Assembly: GCA_002424305.1 (NCBI GenBank)
Contig: DIQZ01000011.1
Coordinates: 1 to 15,768 of the forward strand
DNA length: 15,768 bases
Origin: Firmicutes bacterium UBA5449
GTDB taxonomy: Bacteria > Bacillota > SHA-98 > UBA4971
Direction of reading: 5' to 3'
A program made the position numbers and the translations under genes. This document shows positions 1 through 8,220 of the stretch, piece after piece (the stretch's first letter is position 1; the number at the start of each line of letters is the position of its first letter). The notes beneath the pieces are model-generated. The model was not told the origin of the DNA and made no database searches. It saw nothing but the letters and a program-made list of their open reading frames with translations.

Positions 1-898
1 TCATAATGGCTGTATGATATGTCTTCTTCGATTGTCTAACGTGCGTGGTCCTATTAAAGATGAAATACCAGTAGAGATAGATACGTATAAGTTGAATAGA
101 TGGTGTGGCTTCCGCAATTGTGGCATTTGTGACATGTGATAGTTGGGTGTCGATTGGTGAGCCTGGGCAAGCCTTGAACGTCCTTGGCTTTCATCCCCTT
201 TTTCTCGTTTTCGGTTCTCGATTTTCCGCTTTACTTTCGGGCAAGTAAGGATGTTTTCTGTATCTTCATCATTAAGTGCAACTCCAGTGAAGTTGGGATT
301 GGTAGGTTTCAGAAGTCAGCTTTGTCATGAGTATCGAGATAACCAAGTCTAATATGTGATTTCTCAACGGGAATACCAAGTGCTTTCGTTATTGCTCAAT
401 TTCCCTCCACTCAAGTAATTACAAGATTCGACACATTGGGCCGATTGCCTTCATTTTTGTTTAGACCAGCTCTCGATCATGAGGGAAACGATTACTTGTC
501 CCTTCCCAGGTATCAGATAGGTGTCATCAAGATCTCGTTCCAAATGCCAGAGGTGAGTTGCACGTTCTCAGCAACTCTAATCTGTGGATTCGTAATGCTG
601 AGGATAGAGGCAGCATCGGGAAAAGCATATACGGTAATATCATCGACGTCCGGATCATACTCCATGCGGCGGATGACTTTTACTCATGTACTTACCGTCT
701 TATCTGAGTGTCATCGCATTAGGATGCTTTCAACATGTCATCTCAAGCGGGTTTCTTCGGTTATCCTCAGGCTCCCCGCAATACTAAACCTGAACATATG
801 TTACGGTGCCTTACAAAATTTGTGTAAGAAAGCCTGGCCCATGATGTTAATGGGTACAAGAAAATTGTCCTGTGCTTTAAGTGTCTGTGCAAGGTAGG
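1..898 (-). pseudogene. Gene-poor stretch with decayed coding fragments, minus strand
   Basis: No intact gene can be supported in these 898 bases. On the minus strand several short open segments read like protein but are broken by stops and frame changes. One segment, roughly 795-897, contains LAQTLKAQDNFLVPIN. Another, roughly 516-690, contains RRMEYDPDVDDITVYAF and SITNPQIRVAEN. A third, roughly 310-390, contains ALGIPVEKSHIRLGYLD, and a fourth runs from about 300 towards position 1. They may be remains of one or several genes. I recognise no family. The plus-strand frame at 436-897 has unnatural composition and lies opposite these fragments, so I treat it as a shadow. Confidence 0.3.
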
Positions 899-916
899 GT
901 CAGAAGAAACTAAGCC

Positions 917-951
917 TATTTAAGAAAGACGGGGGGCAGTGCTCCCCCCGT
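917..951 (-). terminator. Rho-independent terminator of the lipoprotein gene
   Basis: The 8-base arms ACGGGGGG (929-936) and CCCCCCGT (944-951) enclose a 7-base loop. Read on the minus strand, the stem is followed by the T-rich tract TCTTTCTTAAAT. It lies about 40 bases past the stop codon of the minus-strand lipoprotein gene at 993, the expected place for its terminator. Confidence 0.8.
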
Positions 952-992
952 TGTAAGACTCGTCACGCTATGTTAAAGCCGGCGGAGTAGTA

Positions 993-2585
993 TTAGTAAT
1001 AGGATCCATAGTGAAACATTCTAAGTTCAGATGCGGAAATTGCTATTCGGGTGGGTGACCACATTGTGGAACCAAGTGACCCAGGTGGGGTTGGGATCGA
1101 GTCTAGCGCTATGATGTACCAATAGTATGAGTCACTCGAATTCAGTTGCTTCGTTGGATAACCTTGAATAGTATGTGCCTGATCGCCATAATACACCCAG
1201 CTCTCTTCCCCATCTGCATAGCCCTCCCACATCGTGTAACCATCATACGCATCTATGACCATAATGAGGTAAAGCTTGGCACCTGTTACAGGGGTCCAAC
1301 TAAACCACGGAGTGTCAATCACGATTGCATCGTCTACCGGTTGTTTAAGAGAAACCTTTTGAATTGGATACAACGGCGTTGTGGTGGCAGATTGGCTTTT
1401 TGCGCTTTCACCCGAACGGTTATAGGCGGATACACTGTACGAAACTGCTTTACCTGCACTCAGTTTCGGAGAACCATCTAGGTAAGCTCCTGTTAGTATC
1501 GGAGGTTCAGGAAATTCGATGAGGGGATAGACTGCGTCGAGCTCTGTCAGATGTGCTTCACCGATGAATTCCCCATCGCGATATACCTTGAATCCTGTAG
1601 CTTGAGGCGAGTTTTCCGGAAGTTGCCAGACAATCCCGCAACCTGCTACTGCGTCAGATCCGGCAGGCATTCCCAGTGGCTGTACTTGCGAAGCTGCTGA
1701 ATGCACGCTTTTGGCCAAGGCAAGTATTTCTGCCACCGGGGAAGAAGATGCAAATGATGACATGGACATGTCCCCCGAGAAAAGGTCCAGGACAGAATAA
1801 TGGATAGTGGCAGCGTAAGCCGCTATGTTTATGGGAGTATACGGGAGGTAACCGGCTAGGGTGCCATTACTTACTGTCACCGCAATCGACTTACAACCTA
1901 TGTTGCCGCTTGCATCTAAAGCTATGACGGTAATGATATGTTCACCGTTGCTCCAGTGTGACTCTTCCGATAGGGTTTCCCATGTGTATATTCCCTGCAC
2001 AGAATAAGGATGTTCCTGAGGCGCTATCCAATCAGCCACGAGCACATTGTCTATGAATAGCAGGACTCCTGCCATCCTGATGCTATCACCGGCGTTCACG
2101 TAGATATCCCAGGTTCCCCACACAGGGGATGGACAGCTGATAGATACGGTCGGGGGAGTAGTCTCGTTGATTGGAACCATGCCCCCGGGTTTCACCATTC
2201 TAAGCGTAACTTCGCTGGTTCTATTGGCTTCGACACGTACCTCGTATGCCCTTGCCGAAGCCCAACCGGTTTTCTTTACCAGTACATCGTAAGTCCCCGG
2301 GGGTACATTTGTGAAAGTAAACTCCCCAAGATAATTGGTGGTTGCTACCCTATCGGTGCCGACGAGAGTGACAGAAGCTCCATTAACACCCGGCCCGGAG
2401 GCAAGTAAATCAACGACGGGTCGGGCTTCATTTGAAGTGTCAATCTCCGTGACGTACCCCTTAATGACTGCGCCTGTCGGGGTTACTCCTCCACCTCCCC
2501 CGAAACAACCGCCAAGGACCATGGTTGTTGCCAAGACTACGATACAGGTTATGACTAACCTCTTCCACGACCTGAATGAACCCAT
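993..2585 (-). CDS. Multidomain lipoprotein with carboxypeptidase-regulatory-like, Ig-like and FnIII-like domains
   Basis: This 530-residue protein begins with a lipoprotein signal peptide: basic n-region, hydrophobic stretch and lipobox LGGC with Cys27 as the lipidated residue, then a glycine linker. Residues about 38-132 resemble a carboxypeptidase-regulatory-like (CarboxypepD_reg) beta-sandwich, with the typical GEFTFTNVPPGTYDVLVKK segment. Residues about 143-240 resemble a bacterial Ig-like domain (VLLFIDNVLVAD, ending in LDASGNIGCKSIAVTV). Residues about 310-400 look like a fibronectin type III domain (TGFKVYRDGEFIG, VSYSVSAYNRSGES). A second FnIII-like sandwich fills the C-terminus. No catalytic motif is visible, so it is probably a surface binding or structural protein. 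GGGAGG lies about 10 bases before the ATG. It appears to be a single-gene unit with its own terminator. The precise ligand cannot be told from sequence. Confidence 0.85.
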   Translation of the reverse strand: MGSFRSWKRLVITCIVVLATTMVLGGCFGGGGGVTPTGAVIKGYVTEIDTSNEARPVVDLLASGPGVNGASVTLVGTDRVATTNYLGEFTFTNVPPGTYDVLVKKTGWASARAYEVRVEANRTSEVTLRMVKPGGMVPINETTPPTVSISCPSPVWGTWDIYVNAGDSIRMAGVLLFIDNVLVADWIAPQEHPYSVQGIYTWETLSEESHWSNGEHIITVIALDASGNIGCKSIAVTVSNGTLAGYLPYTPINIAAYAATIHYSVLDLFSGDMSMSSFASSSPVAEILALAKSVHSAASQVQPLGMPAGSDAVAGCGIVWQLPENSPQATGFKVYRDGEFIGEAHLTELDAVYPLIEFPEPPILTGAYLDGSPKLSAGKAVSYSVSAYNRSGESAKSQSATTTPLYPIQKVSLKQPVDDAIVIDTPWFSWTPVTGAKLYLIMVIDAYDGYTMWEGYADGEESWVYYGDQAHTIQGYPTKQLNSSDSYYWYIIALDSIPTPPGSLGSTMWSPTRIAISASELRMFHYGSYY

Positions 2586-2599
2586 ATGTGTCTAACCTC

Positions 2600-2990
2600 C
2601 CATTGTCTCGTTCTTTCGATGGCAATTGAAACCAGAGAACGTCTTCGACAATGCGTTTCATAATCCTGCCAATATTCAGAAGATGTACAAAAGCAGCAAA
2701 AAGTCAGACGCCAAGAGGCGTGTGTGTCATTTACTGGCTCTTAGGGCTGTCATGACTGCCTATGTCAAACGGCCGTACCTTATCCCTTTTGCTGCTCTCC
2801 CCGCTTCATAAAAAACAAGGGCCCCTCTTGATTTGTCAGCTCCCATAGTTCGCAAGCATTTGGAATGCCCTAAAGTGTCAAGTAAAGAGGAAAGAGTCAG
2901 TATTTGAGTGTTGATGCTTCCTATGGATTTGGGCAGGGAGGAGTCTTGATGTTGCTGTAGAATTAATGCTCCATGATATATAAATAATGG
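2600..2990. other. Intergenic stretch, no gene seen
   Basis: No credible coding region on either strand; the short open frames lack ribosome sites and natural composition. The stretch must hold the promoter of the minus-strand lipoprotein gene, but I see no convincing -35/-10 pair. A short 5-bp stem (ACGCC/GGCGT, near 2709-2722) followed on the minus strand by CTGACTTTTT is a weak terminator-like site with no gene to serve. Confidence 0.4.
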
Positions 2991-2997
2991 ATATTAA

Positions 2998-3284
2998 TCC
3001 AAACCCGGAAGGCCTGGCATACAGACCATCTGTAACCCAAGTGTGGTGAACAGCCGAGCGGAGGATATCCGAAAAACCATAGTGCAAGGACGCCTTCAAG
3101 TACCAGAAAGATTCCGTACAACAACACCCGGCCCGCAAGTTAAGGCCGGATGTCTGTTATGGAGATTCCGCTCATATGCTGTCCAACCGATTGCTCAACG
3201 TTAGAGTTTGAGTTATTGGCATCAGCGAACTGGGGGGATGAGATTCGTCACAGAAAGAGAGGACTTGAACCTTACATCCGCTGA
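2998..3284 (+). pseudogene. Unidentified gene relic with a frameshift
   Basis: From 2998 to the stop at 3202-3204 the frame stays open for 68 codons with natural-looking composition (for example NSRAEDIRKTIVQGRLQVPE). It has no start codon upstream, since a stop lies at 2995. Near the stop, a second frame starting around 3201 continues with LLASANWGDEIRHRKRGLEP and ends at 3282-3284. The pair looks like one gene that lost its 5' end and suffered a frameshift. I considered an SOS-associated (SRAP) peptidase because of the N-S-R-A-E string, but the other family motifs are absent, so no function is assigned. The end overlaps the 3' end of the opposite DUF1540 gene by about 13 bases. Confidence 0.3.
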
Positions 3285-3517
3285 ATACCATCTAAATGTG
3301 TCTTGTCAGAACCTTTCTTGACAAAAGTCTTACAGCACGTTTCCTCGCACCTGCCTGCCGGGGTAGGGGATGCGACAGACGCTTGCGGCGCATCAAAGCT
3401 GTCCGGTTTTTCCTGTGCCAGAGTATCTGAGGTCACCATAATCTGCGATGCGTCGCACATGTTATCTTGCTTCCAGTAGTGGCAGTTACTGACGCTACAT
3501 CTGATTCTGCCATCCAT
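3272..3517 (-). CDS. DUF1540 domain small cysteine-rich protein
   Basis: This 81-residue protein carries the DUF1540 cysteine pattern: IRCSVSNCHYW with Cys7 and Cys12, Cys21 in MCDASQI, then after a linker Cys57, Cys61 and Cys62 in CEETCCKTF. DUF1540 proteins are common in Clostridia and Bacilli, and the conserved cysteines are presumed to bind metal; no biochemical role is established. The linker between Cys21 and Cys57 (about 35 residues, rich in A, P, S and D) seems longer than in the compact members I know, and a basic tail of 16 residues follows the last motif. The start is set by AAGGAAG on the minus strand, 9 bases before the ATG at 3517. It stands alone among relics and is probably still functional because its motifs are intact. 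Confidence 0.85.
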   Translation of the reverse strand: MDGRIRCSVSNCHYWKQDNMCDASQIMVTSDTLAQEKPDSFDAPQASVASPTPAGRCEETCCKTFVKKGSDKTHLDGIQRM

Positions 3518-3597
3518 TTCATTGCACTTCCTTTCTTAGCTACTAATCGGATAAATGTCCGTCTCCGGTTCCTAAAGTGTCGCTATGATTCTGCATA

Positions 3598-3850
3598 CTA
3601 GTATGTCCATAGATCGTTCAATTCCTTCGCTTTGTGGTAACAGAGCTCCGTGAAATCCCAGATAGCTTCCGGATAGTCGTTGTTTCTTACAATTGTTTGT
3701 TTCCCATACCCGGACCTGCGGCTGGCTGACAGAATCTGTAATATCCATCTGGAATGCGCCGAACAACGCGTGTCTAAAGATTGTTCCATATATTACCTTA
3801 ATGATGAAGACCAGGTTAAGCAGGATATCTGAGGTTGCAGCGCGAACTAG
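3598..3850 (-). pseudogene. Relic of a small membrane protein, frameshifted and lacking its start
   Basis: On the minus strand one frame is open from 3850 downwards. It encodes a hydrophobic helix (DILLNLVFIIKVIYGTIF) followed by QMDITDSVSQPQVRVWE. Around 3700 the sensible reading moves to another frame, which continues with NNDYPEAIWDFTELCYHKAK and ends at the stop at 3598-3600. Neither frame alone is convincing over its full length, while the combined reading looks like one protein of about 80 residues. No start codon exists at the 5' end, because a stop lies just upstream at 3851-3853. I do not recognise the family. A sequencing error at the frameshift is possible, but the missing start argues for real decay. 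Confidence 0.4.
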
Positions 3851-3862
3851 CTACTACACAAT

Positions 3863-3884
3863 GCTACCATGGTAGTATGGTAGC
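3863..3884. repeat. 8-bp inverted repeat, operator-like
   Basis: GCTACCAT (3863-3870) and ATGGTAGC (3877-3884) form a perfect inverted repeat around a 6-base spacer, and CTACCATGGTAG inside it is itself palindromic. It lies about 130 bases before the outer-membrane protein gene. It may be a regulator site for that gene; there is no direct evidence. Confidence 0.35.
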
Positions 3885-3909
3885 GTGACAGCAATCATAG
3901 CAATGTCAA

Positions 3910-3979
3910 CCGGACTTCATGTCCGGATTCGACCTCGCGCCTTCCACCGGCAAATCCGGAAACTTGCCGGTGGAAGGCG
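3910..3979 (+). promoter_or_regulatory. Leader with two hairpins upstream of the outer-membrane protein gene
   Basis: Hairpin 1 pairs CCGGAC (3910-3915) with GTCCGG (3921-3926) around a 5-base loop. Hairpin 2 has 16-base perfect arms, 3938-3953 with 3964-3979 (core CTTCCACCGGCAA), around a 10-base loop. The loop of hairpin 2 holds AATCCGGA (3953-3960), the exact complement of TCCGGATT (3922-3929), which includes the 3' arm of hairpin 1. Hairpin 1 and a loop-to-arm pairing are therefore mutually exclusive. No T-tract follows, so this is not a simple terminator. It ends 37 bases before the start codon at 4017. Confidence 0.55.
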
Positions 3980-4016
3980 GATTGCGTTATAGGGACGAAA
4001 GGATGATTATCCCATC

Positions 4017-5606
4017 ATGAGTTGGTTGAGACATACATACAGAAAAACCATCACCGTATTTGCGGTTTCGGCTCTTATGCTCACATCAATAAGCCTTGCC
4101 GGGCCATCAGCAAATCTCGCGGGGGTATCTGCTGCGGCTGCCAATCAACATGCTTCCTATTCCGGGGAAGGCTTGGCTGAAAGCAAGGTAGCGGTCCGGG
4201 GAGAGCAAGGTCCTATGTTATTCATTGGTGGGAGCATGGGGATCTCAGGTGAAGTTTTTTTCGGTGATATGCCTGTCGCACCTGATCCATATGCTCCCGA
4301 GTCCGGTCACGATGACGCTGCCTCCAATGAGGCAGATGGTGACGGTTCTGCCGATGGCAAGGCCGATGACGAAGGGAACGCAGATGGCAACCGCGATAAC
4401 ACCGGTGCGACAAATGAGGATCCAAGTGATGATTCCGCGGATAATGAATCAGAAGAAGATCCTTTGGACAACTACCTGCCTCCAAAGCCGCATGGCGTGA
4501 CACTTCCTGGCATTAGGCAGAATCTTAACCTGGTAATTGACGGTAGGCTGGGAGAGTCCGTTCAGGCTTATACGAGACTTTCAATGAGCGGTGTCTGGGG
4601 AGTAAGCAGACCAAGCGATGCAAGTCCATGGATGCCTTCAATGGTGAGACCTCTCCTTGTCGACGAGGCCTGGGTTAGGTATGCTACAGACAATTTCCAC
4701 GTGCGAGCAGGCAAGCAACGGTTTTCATTGGGTCCTATCGGACTTTTGGGTAGGACGGACTTGGAAGCTGCGGAAGGGGTTGTGGCGGATACAGGATCCG
4801 ACAAGTGGAATCTGACCGGTGTATGGTCACGGCTGAGCTCAGGATATTATTACAACAGTTCATTTGTCACTCGCGCTGATAACCTCCTTGCATTCAGAGT
4901 CACTTGGCCTGTGCTGGATACGTGGGCGTTCGGCCTGAACTACTTAGCCGACGGGCTGGGAGACGAAAGTGGCATCTCCGTGGATCTTCTTGGGAATATC
5001 GCAGGACGGAATATTGCAGCGGAGCTTGGAATGTTTGAATCCAGTTCAACTCTTTATCCTGAATATCAAACATCCGGATGGGTGCCGGGACTTGTCCTCA
5101 AACTGGAAGCCCTTAACACGCCAAACCATCGCCTAGAGCTTTCATATGGCTACCTTACTCGTGGATTTGCTCCGTATTTCTCGAGCGTCGCGTCACGCTC
5201 AGGCGGGCAGACTATCCCCTTTGACCAGAACACCCAGGGGGTAGCTGTAAACTATGACCGTCGTCTTTCTCCGTTTACTGAGATCAACTTGAAAGCTGCG
5301 AACCTTCGTTTCCTGGACAATGGGGCTGCACACAACGAAGGTAGCAACGGGGAGAGCGGCACCGAGGATGAGAGCAGCCGCGAGGACGATAACAAGAGCG
5401 GTGCCAACGAAAATGAGAAAGTCGGGGCTACGCAAACTGAAGCTTTGATGGCGCAATCCGCGATTACGCCTGTAGTGCTTGGTTCTGCGTCCATAAGACA
5501 CGAACTGAAGAAGAACATATTTGCAGAGGGCGAGTATGAACACTGGTGGATGAAAAGTGGGAGCAATTACGGACGACTCACAGCAGGAGTGACTGTAAAT
5601 TTCTAG
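4017..5606 (+). CDS. Putative outer-membrane beta-barrel protein with two acidic inserts
   Basis: This 529-residue protein has a basic start and hydrophobic core (residues 1 to about 42) typical of a signal peptide. From about residue 165 the sequence alternates polar and non-polar residues in short strands rich in Y, W, G, N and S (LNLVIDGRLG, WVRYATDNFHVRAGKQRFSL, HRLELSYGYL, YGRLTAGVTVNF). It ends in phenylalanine, as barrel proteins recognised by the BAM machinery do. Two strongly acidic low-complexity segments interrupt it, about 98-151 (D, N, G, E) and about 440-470 (E, D, N, S); the second sits between strands and is probably a surface loop. The segment VRAGKQRFSLGPIGLLGRTD recalls porin-type barrels. 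The ATG at 4017 has only AAAGGATGA about 10-13 bases upstream. It heads a run with the amidase gene 43 bases downstream. Substrate unknown. Confidence 0.75.
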   Translation: MSWLRHTYRKTITVFAVSALMLTSISLAGPSANLAGVSAAAANQHASYSGEGLAESKVAVRGEQGPMLFIGGSMGISGEVFFGDMPVAPDPYAPESGHDDAASNEADGDGSADGKADDEGNADGNRDNTGATNEDPSDDSADNESEEDPLDNYLPPKPHGVTLPGIRQNLNLVIDGRLGESVQAYTRLSMSGVWGVSRPSDASPWMPSMVRPLLVDEAWVRYATDNFHVRAGKQRFSLGPIGLLGRTDLEAAEGVVADTGSDKWNLTGVWSRLSSGYYYNSSFVTRADNLLAFRVTWPVLDTWAFGLNYLADGLGDESGISVDLLGNIAGRNIAAELGMFESSSTLYPEYQTSGWVPGLVLKLEALNTPNHRLELSYGYLTRGFAPYFSSVASRSGGQTIPFDQNTQGVAVNYDRRLSPFTEINLKAANLRFLDNGAAHNEGSNGESGTEDESSREDDNKSGANENEKVGATQTEALMAQSAITPVVLGSASIRHELKKNIFAEGEYEHWWMKSGSNYGRLTAGVTVNF

Positions 5607-5649
5607 GTTTGTAAAAGGATACACCAGCATATAGGGGGTCTTGAGAATC

Positions 5650-6384
5650 ATGAGATCTACGCGTCTAAGAATGACTTCAGGGATAACTTCAGGGGCTACA
5701 CAGCCTAGCATAACCACACGGATTATACAGATTATGCGGCCCAAAATAATGGCAAGGACTGCGCTGATTCTAGTTGCCTTAATGTGTGCGTCTTGCTTAA
5801 TTTGTCTCCCTGCGCTGGCCGGAGGCGGTCTGGAAGGAGTCAAGATATTCATTGATCCCGGGCATGGCGGACCGGAGCCAGGCGCAGTGGGTCCATCCGG
5901 ACTCCGTGAAGCAGACGTAAATCTTCGCGTTGGTCTTGTGCTCCGTAATTGCCTGCAGGAATACAATGGTGCAACAGTCATGATGTCGCGGACGGATAAT
6001 GTCGATGTTGGACTTGGCGAGCGGGTCGTAGCAGCCAACAACTGGGGAGCTGACAGATTCATATCCGTCCATCACAATGCATCTGTAAACCGCGATTACA
6101 ACGCGACTGAAACCTATGCCTATTATTACGCCGGTAAGACAGCTATTGATATGCAAGAGAAGGTTCATGCACGGCTCGTGGAAGGCCTCGGCCTCCGAGA
6201 CGGGAAAGCGCGAACAGCCGGTTTCTACGTGCTTCGTAATACTCATATGCCTGCAATCCTTACAGAGGCCTCATACATCAGCAACCCATATGAAGAGGCG
6301 CGACTTAGGGATATGGGCTATACCTGGCGCGAAGGCTATTACATTTATCTCGGTATCGCAGATCATTTCGGTGTTACACCATAG
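5650..6384 (+). CDS. N-acetylmuramoyl-L-alanine amidase (Amidase_3 family)
   Basis: The protein (244 residues from this ATG) has a long basic N-terminal region, a hydrophobic segment (about 32-54, ALILVALMCASCLICLPA) and then a zinc amidase domain of the Amidase_3 (CwlM/AmiC-like) family to the end. It cleaves the bond between N-acetylmuramic acid and L-alanine in peptidoglycan. The zinc ligands are His72 in IDPGHGG, Glu87 in LREADVNL and His141 in SVHHNA, and the catalytic Glu206 is in LTEASYISN. All are present. The ATG at 5650 is preferred over the in-frame TTG at 5641 because AGGGGG ends 11 bases before it. The n-region before the hydrophobic segment is unusually long; an internal Met at residue 29 would give a normal signal peptide but has no ribosome site. 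It follows the barrel gene closely, so the two probably share a transcript and act in the cell envelope. No separate wall-binding domain is seen. Confidence 0.9.
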   Translation: MRSTRLRMTSGITSGATQPSITTRIIQIMRPKIMARTALILVALMCASCLICLPALAGGGLEGVKIFIDPGHGGPEPGAVGPSGLREADVNLRVGLVLRNCLQEYNGATVMMSRTDNVDVGLGERVVAANNWGADRFISVHHNASVNRDYNATETYAYYYAGKTAIDMQEKVHARLVEGLGLRDGKARTAGFYVLRNTHMPAILTEASYISNPYEEARLRDMGYTWREGYYIYLGIADHFGVTP

Positions 6385-6420
6385 GAAAAAATGCTCCTGT
6401 CTTTCCCTTGCAAAGATCAG

Positions 6421-6426
6421 TATAAT
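6421..6426 (+). promoter_or_regulatory. Possible weak -10 element before the GH13 gene
   Basis: TATAAT lies 59 bases before the GH13 start codon, but no recognisable -35 element or extended -10 accompanies it. The GH13 gene may instead be read from upstream. Confidence 0.2.
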
Positions 6427-6484
6427 TGAAGTGCAGCTACACAGCTTGAGCTTCATATAGAGTGATGGGAAGGGGAGCAGGAGA

Positions 6485-8167
6485 TTGGACGCAATCGATA
6501 AACAACTCAGCCCAACACGTATCCATGGAGGAATTAGGTTCCGCTATTTTGACCCGCACGCATCCTATGTGACCATTGCGGGAGAATTCAATGGTTGGCA
6601 TAGAGACTCATGTAAACTTACGAAATATCCCTGCGGTGTTTGGGAAACGGTAATTCCACTTGAAAAAGGTGTATACCGATATAAGTTCATAGTGGATGGC
6701 AAGTGGATACATGATTTAGCAAATCCCTGTATGCTCCTAAATGAATACGGAGGCGTGAATTCTGCGCTTGAGGTCACAGACTGCGGAGACGTCTACATGC
6801 CGATCCCGTCCGATGGAGCGCGAGGCTACGGCAAGCTGACAGCGATTCCCAGTGCGGACTGGGTGCAGGACGCGATAATCTATGAAGTCTTCCCGCGGGC
6901 ATTCTCCGACGAGGGAACCCTTGAGTCTGTGCGACAGCGAATTCCGGAGCTTCATAATCTTGGTGTGACTTGTATATGGCTTATGCCGATACACCCTATT
7001 GGCATTTGTGGCAGGAAAGGGACTCTCGGAAGTCCGTATGCCATTTCTGACTACCGCGCTATTCATCAGGATCTTGGCACGCTGGAAGACCTGCGCAGAT
7101 TAGTGAGTACAGCTCATGGTTATGGAATGAAAGTAATAATGGATTTTGTCGCAAACCATAGTGCTGTAGACTGCAGGTTGGCACAGATCCATCCGGAGTG
7201 GTACAGGCGCGATTGTCACGGCAGGCCTCAATCCCCCGGATTCGGCTGGACAGATGTGCTGGGGTTCAACTATAGAAATCGAGACCTCCGAAACTATATG
7301 ATTGAGACAATGTGCTACTATGTCAAGGAATGTGACATAGACGGCTACAGATGTGATGTGGCCGGGCTGGTGCCGACGGATTTTTGGTGTGCAGCGAAGA
7401 AAGCGTTGAAGAATCTTAAATCCGACATTATCTTGCTTGCCGAGTCTCATGAGCCGTCACATAATGCCACTGCGTTTGATATTACTTACGAGGAGAACCT
7501 GCCTAAGATCTTAGAGAGAGTCTTTTCCGGGACACTCCCTGCAAGAGCAATCCGACATCGCATCGAAGAGGATAGGCTTACCTTTCCTTTAGGCTCCCTC
7601 CGGTTACGGTTCTTGGAGAATCATGACCAGCCACGAGCAGCTGAGATTCTCGGGGTGCGAGGCTTAAAAGTCGCCGCATCTCTCCTCTTTACGCTGGACG
7701 GGGTGCCCCTTATTCATAATGGACAGGAAATTGGAGAACGCGAGCGCTTGTCCCTGTTTGACCCATCTCGGATTCCCTGGGACAGTGGAGACTATATCAT
7801 GAGGGAAGTATATAGATATCTCTGTCACATGCGCCGCAACATTCCTGCATTAAGCCGTGGTTCGCTGACCTTTCTCAATGTGACCCGAGATGACTCGGCG
7901 CTTGCTTACTATCGTGAGTATGAGGACAGCCGTATCGTCGTAATCCTTAACTTCACAGGCGAGATGATTAGAACCGGGGTAGGTGCTCCAAAAGAGCTGG
8001 TCGGTAATTACCTGGACATCGGCTATCGTTTTATGGAGTTAAGTGGACAGATTCCGCCTGTATGCATTGGCGGGCAGGGTCTTCAGAGAAGGGAAGTCAC
8101 TCTTGAGCCATACGCAGTAAGGATTTTTTCTCTTGACGCTGTTAGTCCGTGTCGTTGTATTGCCTGA
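6485..8167 (+). CDS. Glycoside hydrolase family 13 alpha-glucan hydrolase with N-terminal E-set/CBM48-like domain
   Basis: The 560-residue protein has no signal peptide and should act in the cytoplasm on maltodextrins, glycogen or related alpha-glucans. Residues about 12-100 form an E-set/CBM48-like domain (VTIAGEFNGWH, YRYKFIVDGKWIHD). A GH13 TIM barrel follows from about residue 122 (IIYEVFPRAF, VIMDFVANHS). The catalytic triad is complete: nucleophile Asp291 in DGYRCDVAG, acid/base Glu320 in LLAESHE and transition-state stabiliser Asp381 in FLENHDQ. A C-terminal beta-sandwich follows (SRIVVILNFTG). The start is TTG at 6485, behind GGAAGGGGAGCAGGAG. The layout resembles neopullulanase, cyclomaltodextrinase or alpha-amylase relatives; exact specificity cannot be read. 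It lies 100 bases after the amidase gene, and a functional link with the envelope genes is not evident. Confidence 0.9.
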   Translation: MDAIDKQLSPTRIHGGIRFRYFDPHASYVTIAGEFNGWHRDSCKLTKYPCGVWETVIPLEKGVYRYKFIVDGKWIHDLANPCMLLNEYGGVNSALEVTDCGDVYMPIPSDGARGYGKLTAIPSADWVQDAIIYEVFPRAFSDEGTLESVRQRIPELHNLGVTCIWLMPIHPIGICGRKGTLGSPYAISDYRAIHQDLGTLEDLRRLVSTAHGYGMKVIMDFVANHSAVDCRLAQIHPEWYRRDCHGRPQSPGFGWTDVLGFNYRNRDLRNYMIETMCYYVKECDIDGYRCDVAGLVPTDFWCAAKKALKNLKSDIILLAESHEPSHNATAFDITYEENLPKILERVFSGTLPARAIRHRIEEDRLTFPLGSLRLRFLENHDQPRAAEILGVRGLKVAASLLFTLDGVPLIHNGQEIGERERLSLFDPSRIPWDSGDYIMREVYRYLCHMRRNIPALSRGSLTFLNVTRDDSALAYYREYEDSRIVVILNFTGEMIRTGVGAPKELVGNYLDIGYRFMELSGQIPPVCIGGQGLQRREVTLEPYAVRIFSLDAVSPCRCIA

Positions 8168-8220
8168 TTTCATGCCAATTAAGATGAGATAGTTCTACCA
8201 CCTTGGCCCGGCTGGCTTGG

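Noticed and set aside
436..897. 153-codon plus-strand frame
   Set aside because: No ribosome site, unnatural composition, and better coding signal on the opposite strand in fragments.
2709..2722. Terminator or riboswitch-like stem ACGCC/GGCGT
   Set aside because: The stem is only 5 bp and no gene or conserved riboswitch core surrounds it.
2998..3204. SOS-associated (SRAP) peptidase fragment
   Set aside because: Only the short N-S-R-A-E string resembles the family; the catalytic N-terminal Cys and the CLIPA-type motif are not seen.
3241..3330. Minus-strand tRNA suggested by GGTTCAAGTCC
   Set aside because: The T-arm stem has mismatches, no matching D or anticodon arm is found, there is no CCA, and the site overlaps the end of the DUF1540 gene.
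4222..4503. Overlapping frames on both strands within the acidic insert
   Set aside because: They arise from the low-complexity codons of the barrel gene insert (GAT/GAC/GCC/AAC repeats).
5199..6062. 287-codon open frame on the minus strand
   Set aside because: It lies opposite the barrel and amidase genes, which have clear motifs, and its composition (rich in R, S, P, T) is that of an antisense shadow.
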